A stretch of DNA of 57,225 nucleotides from positions 1 through 57,225 of the forward strand of contig CAKPYT010000033.1 of assembly GCA_934203075.1 (NCBI GenBank), written 5' to 3'. This document shows, one piece after another, positions 17,335 through 25,089 of this stretch (position 1 is the first letter of the stretch; every line of letters starts with the position of its first letter). The notes below the pieces were generated by a model. That model worked only from the letters and a program-made list of their open reading frames with translations. It was not told the DNA's origin and made no database searches. Source of the DNA: an uncultured Clostridia bacterium. GTDB taxonomy: Bacteria; Bacillota; Clostridia; Christensenellales; CAG-314. Position numbers and translations under genes: made by a program.

Positions 17335-17934
17335 TTACCCCCGAAAAGTGAATGCAAGCATTTGCTGTGCGTCCGTGATGCCTGCGTCTATGGCCTTTTT
17401 CACGCGCAGGATGGCATCGGGTCTTTTTACGCCCATGTCGACCAAAATCTGAACGACTTCCTGCGCCTCCTGCGACATACTCGTTTCCTGCATCGGTTGC
17501 GGCAGCGGACCGCGCGACGCATACGCCCCCGAAGGTGCGATTTTTCCGCGCAGTTCCAAAACAACGCGTTCCGCCGTTTTTCTGCCCAGTCCCTTAACCC
17601 GGCACAGGTCCGACGTGTCGCCCTGCAGAATTGCGCGACAAAGGTCTGCGGCCGAATCAAAAGAGGAAAGCATTGCGATTGCCACCTTCGGGCCGACTCC
17701 GCTTACGGAAAGCAGTTGCATAAAGACTTTTTTTTCTTCCATCGACGAAAAGCCGAACAATGCAACGCCGTCTTCCTTCACCTGCAGATAGGTATACAAA
17801 GTTGTTTCTGCGCCGCGTTCCAACACTGCGGCCGTACGCTTTGGTACACTAAGTTCGTAGCCGATGCCGTTACAATCCAGCCAAACGAGATTTTCTTCCG
17901 ATGCGGCAACCAAGCCGCGAATAAAGCCAATCAT
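17335..17934 (-). CDS. ruvA: Holliday junction DNA helicase subunit RuvA
   Basis: 199 aa. N-terminal OB domain (about 1-60), two helix-hairpin-helix motifs (LSVSGVGPKVAIAMLS and VKGLGRKTAERVVLEL), a flexible linker and a C-terminal domain III that contacts RuvB. It forms the tetramer that holds the four-way junction. Its start overlaps the ruvC stop by 4 bp. Confidence 0.97.
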   Translation of the reverse strand: MIGFIRGLVAASEENLVWLDCNGIGYELSVPKRTAAVLERGAETTLYTYLQVKEDGVALFGFSSMEEKKVFMQLLSVSGVGPKVAIAMLSSFDSAADLCRAILQGDTSDLCRVKGLGRKTAERVVLELRGKIAPSGAYASRGPLPQPMQETSMSQEAQEVVQILVDMGVKRPDAILRVKKAIDAGITDAQQMLAFTFRG

Positions 17935-18434
17935 ATTCTCCCCTTAATTGCAAAATCTTCCCCGAAACGCGCCGCCTGTGAGTGCGTCAGCGCTACCGCC
18001 AACGCATCTGCGGCATCATCCGGCCGCGGGATCTTTTCCAGCCCGAGCGTGAACTTGACCATTTGCTGAATCTGCGGCTTTTGCGCCCTGCCGTAACCGG
18101 TCAGCGCCTGTTTGATTTGCAGCGGCGTATACTCATACAGTCTTCCGCAGGAATGAACGCAGGCAAGCAATATCACGCCGCGCGCATGCGCGACGTGAAT
18201 ACCGGTCGTAACGTTTTTTGCAAAAAACAATTCTTCCACCGCAACGCAATCCGGCTGAAAGCGTGCAATAATTTCGTTGATGCCGTCATAAATCATCGCC
18301 AGACGCACGGCGATGCTCTCCTGCTTCGGTGTGGTGATGACGCCGTAATCCACCGCGGTATTCAAATTTCCGTTATGATCGATTACCCCGTAGCCGATAG
18401 TGGCAAACCCGGGATCAATCCCCAATATTCTCAT
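17931..18434 (-). CDS. ruvC: Crossover junction endodeoxyribonuclease RuvC
   Basis: 167 aa RNase H-fold resolvase. The acidic residues are in place: Asp in MRILGIDPG, Glu in VAVEELFFAKN and the Asp pair in RPDDAADALAVAL. The ATG at 18434 has SD AAAGGAG. That SD can pair with CCTCC just downstream (GGAG-AGTA-CCTCC), a small hairpin that could lower initiation. First gene of the ruv-que-tgt operon, behind the yebC terminator. Confidence 0.96.
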   Translation of the reverse strand: MRILGIDPGFATIGYGVIDHNGNLNTAVDYGVITTPKQESIAVRLAMIYDGINEIIARFQPDCVAVEELFFAKNVTTGIHVAHARGVILLACVHSCGRLYEYTPLQIKQALTGYGRAQKPQIQQMVKFTLGLEKIPRPDDAADALAVALTHSQAARFGEDFAIKGRI

Positions 18435-18494
18435 GCGGAGGTACTCTCCTTTATCGGTATACGGACCGACACTTCTAGCTTCTATTCTAACAAA

Positions 18495-18538
18495 AAATGC
18501 CGCAGAAAACAACCTTTTTCCAGTTGTTTGCGGCATTT
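18495..18538 (-). terminator. Intrinsic terminator of yebC
   Basis: Long stem, AAATGCCGCA plus AAACAAC pairing with GTTGTTT plus GCGGCATTT with a 9-nt loop, T-run on the minus strand. It separates yebC from ruvC. Confidence 0.9.
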
Positions 18539-18588
18539 CGTTTGCTTGTACGCAAAAACACGTCCTTAGCCTTCTGTGTTTTTGCTCT

Positions 18589-19329
18589 TTACTCTTCTTC
18601 CTCTTCCGGCAATTCTACGTTGTGATAAACGTTCTGAACGTCGTCGCTGTCCTCTAACGCATCCAGCATACGATTGAATTTCACAAGACTTGCTTCGTCC
18701 AGCGTTACCATATTCTGCGGTTCCCAGGAAATTTCAGCCGAAAGAATCGTTACGCCGTTGTTTTGCAAATTCTTCTGCACGGCAGACATATCGTTCGGTG
18801 CGGTATACACGATTACGGTATCGTCTTCAAACGCTACGTCATCTGCGCCCGCTTCCACAGCAAGCATAAAGAAATCGTCCTCCGACGTGCCTGCGGATTT
18901 TTCACAAACGATAACTCCTTTGCGATCGAACATGAACGACACGCAATTGCTGGTGCCAAGGCTCCCGCCGTGTTTATCGAATGCACAACGCACGTCACCG
19001 CTGGTGCGGTTTTTGTTATCGGTCAAAGTTTCCACGATAACGGCAGATCCGCCCACGCCGTACCCTTCGTACGTGATGGCTTCATAATTCACGTTGCCCA
19101 ACTCCCCGGCGGCCTTTTTAATGCTGCGCTGGATGTTATCGTTCGGCATATTGTTCATCTTCGCTTTTTGAATTACGTCGTATAACTTAGAGTTGCTGTT
19201 CGGGTCGCTGCCGCCGGCTTTCACCGCAACGGCGATTTCCCTACCGATTTTTGTAAAGATTTTGCCCTTTGCAGCGTCTCCTTTCGCTTTTTTATGTTTG
19301 ATATTCGCCCATTTGCTATGTCCGGACAT
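18589..19329 (-). CDS. yebC: YebC/PmpR-family protein (DUF28/TACO1)
   Basis: 246 aa. The N-terminus MSGHSKWANIKHKK and the segments KAKMNNMPNDNIQRSIKKA and YEGYGVGGSAVIVE are family hallmarks. Members were first described as transcription regulators; more recent work links them to translation of difficult motifs. The C-terminus is acidic. A strong SD (AGGAGG) precedes the ATG. The SpoU-type methylase lies 12 bp upstream, so both are probably one unit ending at 18495. Confidence 0.95.
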   Translation of the reverse strand: MSGHSKWANIKHKKAKGDAAKGKIFTKIGREIAVAVKAGGSDPNSNSKLYDVIQKAKMNNMPNDNIQRSIKKAAGELGNVNYEAITYEGYGVGGSAVIVETLTDNKNRTSGDVRCAFDKHGGSLGTSNCVSFMFDRKGVIVCEKSAGTSEDDFFMLAVEAGADDVAFEDDTVIVYTAPNDMSAVQKNLQNNGVTILSAEISWEPQNMVTLDEASLVKFNRMLDALEDSDDVQNVYHNVELPEEEEE

Positions 19330-19341
19330 GGGTTTTCCTCC

Positions 19342-20088
19342 TTATTTTAACAATGCATACATAATCACACCGGCAGAAACCGCAACGTTTAACGACTCCA
19401 ACCCGTTTAACATCGGAATGCTTACCGTTTTATGGCACAATTTGCGGACTGCTTCCTCCACGCCTTGTCCTTCGTTCCCGAGAACCAGCACGTGACTACG
19501 ATCGACTTCTGCCGAAAAAACGTTTTCGCCGTTCATGTCCGCGCAAACGAACTCCCCGCACTGCGACAACTGCGCCAACTGAGAACCCTCAATTTCCTGC
19601 AGGCGGAGCACAAACTGTGCCGACATTGCGGAACGCAGCGTTTTCGGAGCAAACGCATCTGCACAGTTTAACAGATAGACGTCGCGATAATCCGTTGCCA
19701 CAGCCGTACGTAAGATTGCCCCGAGGTTGGACGGATCCTGAATGCGATCCAAAAGCAAAGCCTTGCCCTGCGGCGGAGTGAAAGACTCCGGACCGCCTTG
19801 AACAACGGCGACAATGCCTTGCGGCGTTTGTGTTTCGCTCAGGCGGTTCAGCAACTCTTCCGGAAGACAACAACAGTCGCAGCCCTTTTCGAGGGGCAAT
19901 GCCTCCGCTGCCGCTTTTGTTTTTTCGCAGCAGAACACGGTTTTGACAGATCGGCCGAAACGCAGTGCATCCCGCACCAATTTGAAGCCGTCCACCAGAT
20001 AGAGTTGTTCCTCTTTGCGATATTTTTTTTGCAGCAGCCGTTTTGCGGCCTGATATTGTGCGTTATGTTGAGATTCAATCTGCTTCAT
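19342..20088 (-). CDS. SpoU/TrmH-family RNA 2'-O-methyltransferase
   Basis: 248 aa, an N-terminal substrate-binding domain (FKLVRDALRFG) followed by the SPOUT domain. The SAM-knot motifs are visible: ILDRIQDPSNLGAILRTA, VLVLGNEGQGVEE and IPMLNGLESLNVAVSAGV. It most likely methylates a ribose in 23S rRNA or tRNA. The family (RlmB, YsgA, TrmH) is clear but the target is not. It lies just past the rplT terminator. Confidence 0.92.
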   Translation of the reverse strand: MKQIESQHNAQYQAAKRLLQKKYRKEEQLYLVDGFKLVRDALRFGRSVKTVFCCEKTKAAAEALPLEKGCDCCCLPEELLNRLSETQTPQGIVAVVQGGPESFTPPQGKALLLDRIQDPSNLGAILRTAVATDYRDVYLLNCADAFAPKTLRSAMSAQFVLRLQEIEGSQLAQLSQCGEFVCADMNGENVFSAEVDRSHVLVLGNEGQGVEEAVRKLCHKTVSIPMLNGLESLNVAVSAGVIMYALLK

Positions 20089-20090
20089 TC

Positions 20091-20125
20091 TACAAAAAAG
20101 AGAGCCTTTTGCAAAGAAAAGGCTC
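20091..20125 (-). terminator. Terminator of the infC-rpmI-rplT operon
   Basis: GAGCCTTTT/AAAAGGCTC stem with a 6-nt loop and a T-run on the minus strand, 11 bp after the rplT stop. Confidence 0.85.
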
Positions 20126-20135
20126 GTGGTTCGGC

Positions 20136-20489
20136 TTATTTCAGGTTATCTTTCGCTACCTGAGCCAATTTCGCAAACCCTTGTGCGTCGGACACTGCCA
20201 ATTCTGCCAAAACTTTGCGATTCAGGTCTACGCCGGCAACTTTCAGCCCGTGCATCATAGCGCTATAGGACAAGCCGTTTGCGCGTGCGCCGGCATTGAT
20301 CCGTGCAATCCACAAACTGCGGAAATCGCGTTTGCGTTGACGTCTGCCGATATACGCATAGTTCAGACTCTTCATCACGGCTTCCCGTGCGATTCTATAG
20401 TTTTTGCTCTTAGCTCCCCAATAACCTTTGGCGAGTTTTAAAATTTTTCTACGTTTCTTTACAGCGTTTACAGCGCGTTTAATTCTCAT
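20136..20489 (-). CDS. rplT: Ribosomal protein L20
   Basis: 117 aa basic protein needed for 50S assembly and, in Firmicutes, the repressor of its own operon via the infC leader. The family sequence is evident: MRIKRAVNAVKKRRKILKLAKGYWGAKSK and FRSLWIARINAGARANGLSYS. SD GGAGG. Last gene of infC-rpmI-rplT. Confidence 0.98.
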   Translation of the reverse strand: MRIKRAVNAVKKRRKILKLAKGYWGAKSKNYRIAREAVMKSLNYAYIGRRQRKRDFRSLWIARINAGARANGLSYSAMMHGLKVAGVDLNRKVLAELAVSDAQGFAKLAQVAKDNLK

Positions 20490-20511
20490 GGTTCCGTCTC
20501 CTCCCTATTGC

Positions 20512-20706
20512 TTAATACGGCATCATTTGCTTTACGGTTTTTGCTTGCGTTTTGTCTACGTAAGCGGCAGAACGCAACCCGCGCGTTCTTTTCGTGGTCT
20601 TTTTCGTTAAGATATGATTTTTGCCGGATTGTGCTCTTTTGATTTTACCGGACTTTTTCACGCTGAAGCGTTTTGCAGAAGCACGATGTGTTTTTTGTTT
20701 AGGCAT
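20512..20706 (-). CDS. rpmI: Ribosomal protein L35
   Basis: 64 aa, MPKQKTHRASAKRFSVKKSGKIKRAQSGKNH followed by ILTKKTTKRTRGLR, canonical L35. SD AGGGAGGAAAT precedes the ATG. Middle gene of the infC operon. Confidence 0.98.
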   Translation of the reverse strand: MPKQKTHRASAKRFSVKKSGKIKRAQSGKNHILTKKTTKRTRGLRSAAYVDKTQAKTVKQMMPY

Positions 20707-20723
20707 GTGTATTTCCTCCCTGG

Positions 20724-21239
20724 TTATTTCGTATTCAAAGGGCTCAGCATCATCGTGATGTTATTCCCCTCGGTTAAAGGCAATTTATCCATTTGCGCAC
20801 AGTCTTTCAGAAGTTCGTAGAACCCCAGCACAACCTGACGCGCATTTGCGGCATACGCCGCCTGCCGCCCGCGCATGCGCAGCGACACTTTCACTTTGTT
20901 CCCACTCTTCAAGAACTTTTCGGCATTTTTTGCTTTGATGCGAACGTCGTTATCGTCGATGTTCATCGAAAGCCGCACTTCTTTGACTTCGATTGTTTTT
21001 TGGTTTTTACGTGCTTCCTTCTCGCGTTTTACCTGTTCGTAGCGATATTTGCCGTAATCCATAATTTTGCAGACGGGCGGAACGGCATTCGGTGAAATTT
21101 TCACCAGGTCCAACGTTTGTTCGTCCGCAAGCCTTTGTGCGTCGTAGGCAGACATAATGCCCAGCTGAGATCCGTCCGCGCCGATCAAGCGAACTTCTCT
21201 GTCTCGAATCTGACCGTTCAGTTGCAGTTCTTTAATGAT
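20724..21239 (-). CDS. infC: Translation initiation factor IF-3, apparent ATC start
   Basis: IF-3 controls start-codon choice and ribosome recycling. Reading from the ATC at 21239 gives 171 aa beginning (M)IKELQLNGQIRDREVRLIGADGSQLGIM, which aligns with clostridial IF-3 from its usual first residue. ATC sits 6 nt after a perfect GGAGG. An in-frame TAA lies 12 nt upstream of it and no ATG or GTG occurs before the conserved core. The next codon, ATT, is an alternative start. infC is known to use rare AUU-type starts for autoregulation. Both IF-3 domains and the linker region are intact. Confidence 0.93.
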   Translation of the reverse strand: MIKELQLNGQIRDREVRLIGADGSQLGIMSAYDAQRLADEQTLDLVKISPNAVPPVCKIMDYGKYRYEQVKREKEARKNQKTIEVKEVRLSMNIDDNDVRIKAKNAEKFLKSGNKVKVSLRMRGRQAAYAANARQVVLGFYELLKDCAQMDKLPLTEGNNITMMLSPLNTK

Positions 21240-21251
21240 GGTATACCTCCG

Positions 21252-21370
21252 TTATTAAAAAAATAATGCGGGCAGAAAATACCCGCATTCGACTGGTTTC
21301 GAAATAAAATTACCAAACAACAATCTGTCGGTTGGTGAGAAGCGGATACTTCTGCTTGAATAACACGATT
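21252..21370 (-). ncRNA. infC-operon leader with attenuator hairpin (L20-leader-like)
   Basis: About 120 nt between the promoter and the infC SD. It carries a hairpin around the AGAAG-TATCCG-CTTCT element near 21330-21350 and ends in AATGCGGG/CCCGCATT (21265-21289) followed by a T-rich run just before the SD. This is the layout of Firmicutes leaders where L20 binding promotes premature termination. Assignment to a specific leader family is from memory of the pattern. Confidence 0.75.
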
Positions 21371-21399
21371 AGTATAGAAGAAAAAAACCGCTTTGTCAA
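21371..21399 (-). promoter_or_regulatory. Consensus sigma-A promoter of infC-rpmI-rplT
   Basis: TTGACA (21394-21399), 17-nt spacer, TATACT (21371-21376). Confidence 0.92.
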
Positions 21400-21446
21400 T
21401 CGATTCTGAGGCTTTTTCTTTCCTGATTTTTACTTTTTGTTGCACT

Positions 21447-22214
21447 TTACGTCGGCAACTCTTCTCTCGGCATCTCTTCCACGGTGAATAACTCGTTTGC
21501 CAACGAATAAAACTCATGCGAAAACTCCTCTCGCTTCAGGCGCACTGTCCGCGGGCTGATACACATGAGATTATACATGGTGATCTCTTCCGCATCGTCG
21601 TTTTCCCACAGCACGAGCGGTGCATATCTTCTGCCGCGTTCGTCCTTTAATTTGGGCAGTCCCTCTTTGATTTTCGCCGTAATCTCCTTACACAATGACG
21701 GGACCGCCTCCAACAAATAGTTTAAGAACTCTAAAGAGGAGGTTCTGTCGTAAATAATCTCCTGGTTGTTTTGCGTTGCGTCTACAATTTCGTCCCAATT
21801 TTGCTTCAATGCCTGTAAGCGAAAATGATAAAAGCCGTCCAACGAAAAGTCTTCGCTGTTTTTGTGCTTCCGCAATTGCTTTAACAACATGCGCTTGTCT
21901 CGGCTGACATCAAAAATGCTCATGGCGTTCAGCAACGTTTTTTGCAGCAAGGTCTGCGGGCGTAACTGCAGCGCTTCCGTCAGATACTGCTTTTTATACC
22001 CGACGGCAAAAATCTCACACAGCCCTTCCAATAGCACACGCTCGATTTCCTTTTCGCGTGCGTCGTCGTAGGCTACGTTAAGATACGCTCTTCCGTCCCT
22101 TTCCGTATATGCAATTGCCCCCGCCCCGCAATGAAGACTCCGCCGCAACTTTCCTTCCAGATAGCGCAAAAATGCCCCGTCTTCCTGCGTGATGCTAAAA
22201 ATACACTCTTTCAT
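21447..22214 (-). CDS. ytxC: Putative sporulation protein YtxC
   Basis: 255 aa soluble protein resembling the YtxC family, which in Bacillus lies near thrS-infC; here it is directly upstream of the infC leader. Visible are an alpha-helical middle (residues about 80-160), the segment NNQEIIYDRTSSLEFLNYLLEAVP and a C-terminal part with NLMCISPRTVRLKREEF. Function is unknown and the link to sporulation rests on family naming. The ATG at 22214 with SD GGGGTG is preferred over the in-frame GTG two codons earlier. Confidence 0.7.
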   Translation of the reverse strand: MKECIFSITQEDGAFLRYLEGKLRRSLHCGAGAIAYTERDGRAYLNVAYDDAREKEIERVLLEGLCEIFAVGYKKQYLTEALQLRPQTLLQKTLLNAMSIFDVSRDKRMLLKQLRKHKNSEDFSLDGFYHFRLQALKQNWDEIVDATQNNQEIIYDRTSSLEFLNYLLEAVPSLCKEITAKIKEGLPKLKDERGRRYAPLVLWENDDAEEITMYNLMCISPRTVRLKREEFSHEFYSLANELFTVEEMPREELPT

Positions 22215-22359
22215 TTTCACCCCGAACTCGTACTAACATTGTATGCGTCTTCTGCGAAAAAAAACACAATGCGCACGATTCGTCAATTCTGTAATAAAAC
22301 AGACATCGACCGCACAAAAGCAAAGTTTCGGGGTCGATATCGATTGATGTTTTTCCTTT

Positions 22360-24798
22360 TTATTTTTCTCCGAATTTCTTTTTACGATAAGATTCCTCTA
22401 TTTTTTTGCTGATTTTTGCGGATAGCTTCAAGAACAAAAACAATGCCGGAATCGCCGCAAGCACCAGTGCAACGCTGATGATTGTTGCCGTTTGCGATAG
22501 TTTCGAAACGCTGAGAATCTGAGCGCCCCCCAACCGGATGCGCGGCAGAATCAAAAACCCGCCGGAAATCACGACTACGGACCCGACCAGCATCCAGGCC
22601 CGATATTTGTTGATCGGGACGCTGAGATACACCAAGGCGATAAAGCCGATATATGTCATGGTATACACTACCATATCGTCTACATAGACTTGCGTACCGA
22701 AGAGGTTCCGCGTGAGATAGATGAACACGGCATTAAAGATAAACACCATGGCATACGGCACCGCCTGCCCGAGCACCGTAACCAAAAATCTGCCGCGAAT
22801 CGGCTGTGTATTCGGCTGCAGTACCAGAATAAACGACGGGATCCCGATAACGCAAAATTCAAACAACATCAGTTTTGCCGGCGTAATCGGATACGGCTGT
22901 CGCAGGATTGCGATAAACAGCGAGAAAACGATGGTAAAAATCGTTTTCATCAAGAACAAAGAAGACGATTTTTGAATATTGTTGACAACCTGACGCCCCT
23001 CCAATACGACGGCCGGCATCGATGCGAAATTACTGTTCATTAACACCAGGCTGGAAACGTTGCGGGCCGCCTCGCAACCGGAGGCCATCGCAATAGAACA
23101 ATCCGCTTCTTTGAACGCGAGGATATCGTTTACTCCGTCCCCCGTCATTGCCACGGTATGCCCGGCTTTGCGCATTTCGCTGATGAGGTAGTACTTTTGA
23201 TCCGGCGTGACTCGGCCAAACACCGTATGCGTATTCGCAACGGCACGAACCTGTTCCTCACTGAGCCCCTCCATATTGACATAACGCTCCGCACCGCGTA
23301 CTCCGACGGCCTGCGCAATATGAGAAACCGCTACAGGGTTATCGCCGGAAATGATTTTAATTTCCACGGCGTTATCCTTAAACCATTGAATGGTTTGCGA
23401 TGCGTCTTCCCGAATATGGTCGGAAATGGCGACCAGGCAAACGGCTTGCAAATCATCCGGAACGGACTCTTCTTTCATTTCTGCAGTGCTATGTGCCAAC
23501 ACCAGCACACGAAGCCCCTGCCGCAGCCATCGATCCGTTGCCTCTGCCATCGCGGCTGGAAGTTCTTTCAGCACAAACTCGCTTGCACCGAAAACGTACG
23601 TACCCCTTCCCTCAAAACAAACGACCGATTTTTTGCGTTCGGAACTGAACGGCAAACAATCCGTAACCGGCCATTCTTCCGCCGCCTGAAACCGAGCCGC
23701 AACGGCATTTGCCGTTACGTTTCGTTCCGGCAAGGCCTGCATAAAGTTACCGAAAATGTTCGAAACTTCTTCTTCCGTCACACCGTCGGCACAGAAAACA
23801 TCCTGCACCTGCATCGTTCCGTCCGTCAGCGTGCCGGTCTTATCCAGACAGAGCACGTCCGTACGTGCAAGCATCTCGATACTGTAAAAATCCTTCACCA
23901 ACATCTGCTTGCGGGCAAGTTTTAAGGCTCCTACCTCCAGCGCGACGCTGGTAAGCAAAAACATTCCTGCCGGGATCATACCGATAATGGTGCCTGCCGT
24001 TTTTACAATGGTTTCCGTCAGAATCGCTCGATCCACTGCGGCGAAATCGCCGCCGAGAGCGTAAAAATTGTTAAAGAACAGCAAAATGCCAATCGGCAGG
24101 ATGATAAAGCTGATTCCGCGAATCAATAAACGCAGCGAACGCAACAACTCGCTTGGGGCTTCTTTAAACTTTTTTGCCTTTGCGGAAAGCTGCTGTACGT
24201 AGTTGTTCTTGCCGACGTGCTCTACCCGACAAATCGCCTTACCGCTTGCCACAAAACTGCCGGCATAAACAAAATCGCCTGCCTGTTTTTTGATGGCATC
24301 GGACTCCCCCGTCAAAAGAGATTCGTTCGCTTCTAATTTCCCCTCTACCACGATAGAATCGCAGGAAATCTGATCGCCGCTTTGATAAACGACGATATCG
24401 TCCAGAACGAGTTCATAATCCTTTATCTCTTTCTTTTCCCCGTCTCGGATGACATGAACAACGGGATCGTTCAATAAACAGAGCTTGTCTATGGTCCTTT
24501 TTGCTTTGATTTCGTTAAAAATACCGATTAACAGATTTGCCAGAATGATAACGATAAACATTGCGTCGGAATATCTTCCCAACACAACAATCAAAATAGC
24601 GATCGAAAACGTGAGAATATTAAAGAAAGTAAACAGATTGCCGAAAATGATTTTCGCATAAGATTTGGAAGTTTCGTTTTTTTGGATGTTTCCCAAGCCT
24701 TTTTCTCGCTGTGCGCGCACTTGTGTTTCCGTTAACCCTTGTGCGGCAGAAGCGACAATCCGTTCCGCCGGCTGTGTTTCCGCTCGTTTCCTCGCCAT
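22360..24798 (-). CDS. P-type ATPase, CtpE-like cation transporter
   Basis: 812 aa. Actuator motif LLTGESDAIKKQ (about 170), phosphorylation motif CLDKTGTLTDG (about 320), hinge motif MTGDGVNDILAFKEAD (about 545) and about ten TM helices. The short cytosolic N-terminus lacks heavy-metal-binding domains. The late region with IGIPSFILVLQPNTQPIRGRFL resembles CtpE-type ATPases, for which calcium uptake has been reported; Mg2+ or another divalent ion cannot be excluded. The ATG at 24798 has SD AGGAG. It is monocistronic with its own promoter. Confidence 0.88.
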   Translation of the reverse strand: MARKRAETQPAERIVASAAQGLTETQVRAQREKGLGNIQKNETSKSYAKIIFGNLFTFFNILTFSIAILIVVLGRYSDAMFIVIILANLLIGIFNEIKAKRTIDKLCLLNDPVVHVIRDGEKKEIKDYELVLDDIVVYQSGDQISCDSIVVEGKLEANESLLTGESDAIKKQAGDFVYAGSFVASGKAICRVEHVGKNNYVQQLSAKAKKFKEAPSELLRSLRLLIRGISFIILPIGILLFFNNFYALGGDFAAVDRAILTETIVKTAGTIIGMIPAGMFLLTSVALEVGALKLARKQMLVKDFYSIEMLARTDVLCLDKTGTLTDGTMQVQDVFCADGVTEEEVSNIFGNFMQALPERNVTANAVAARFQAAEEWPVTDCLPFSSERKKSVVCFEGRGTYVFGASEFVLKELPAAMAEATDRWLRQGLRVLVLAHSTAEMKEESVPDDLQAVCLVAISDHIREDASQTIQWFKDNAVEIKIISGDNPVAVSHIAQAVGVRGAERYVNMEGLSEEQVRAVANTHTVFGRVTPDQKYYLISEMRKAGHTVAMTGDGVNDILAFKEADCSIAMASGCEAARNVSSLVLMNSNFASMPAVVLEGRQVVNNIQKSSSLFLMKTIFTIVFSLFIAILRQPYPITPAKLMLFEFCVIGIPSFILVLQPNTQPIRGRFLVTVLGQAVPYAMVFIFNAVFIYLTRNLFGTQVYVDDMVVYTMTYIGFIALVYLSVPINKYRAWMLVGSVVVISGGFLILPRIRLGGAQILSVSKLSQTATIISVALVLAAIPALFLFLKLSAKISKKIEESYRKKKFGEK

Positions 24799-24859
24799 AA
24801 GTATTTCTCCTGAAATTTCTTCAAAAAATTCGTTAAAATAATAACAATCAATAGAACAG

Positions 24860-24888
24860 AGTATAACATAGAATGTTTTGAAAAGCAA
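24860..24888 (-). promoter_or_regulatory. Sigma-A promoter of the P-type ATPase gene
   Basis: TTGCTT (24883-24888), 17-nt spacer, TATACT (24860-24865), about 60 bp before the start. Confidence 0.6.
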
Positions 24889-25047
24889 GAATTCACACTA
24901 TGAAAAAATATCGCAAATTCGAATACGACCACATAAGACCAATCCTGACACGTTTCGACAGTTTGCGGGGCGATTTCAGCAGGAAATGACACTTTTTGCT
25001 TGTTCCGCCTGTGATTTTCGGTTCGGCGTTTCCGCCGGACACAAAAG

Positions 25048-25075
25048 AAAAAGGGATGCCGAAGCATCCCTTTTT
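25048..25075 (-). terminator. Intrinsic terminator of the hydrolase/membrane gene
   Basis: AAAAAGGGATGC/GCATCCCTTTTT, 4-nt loop, 15 bp after the stop. Confidence 0.9.
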
Positions 25076-25089
25076 GAACCCGAAAGGTA

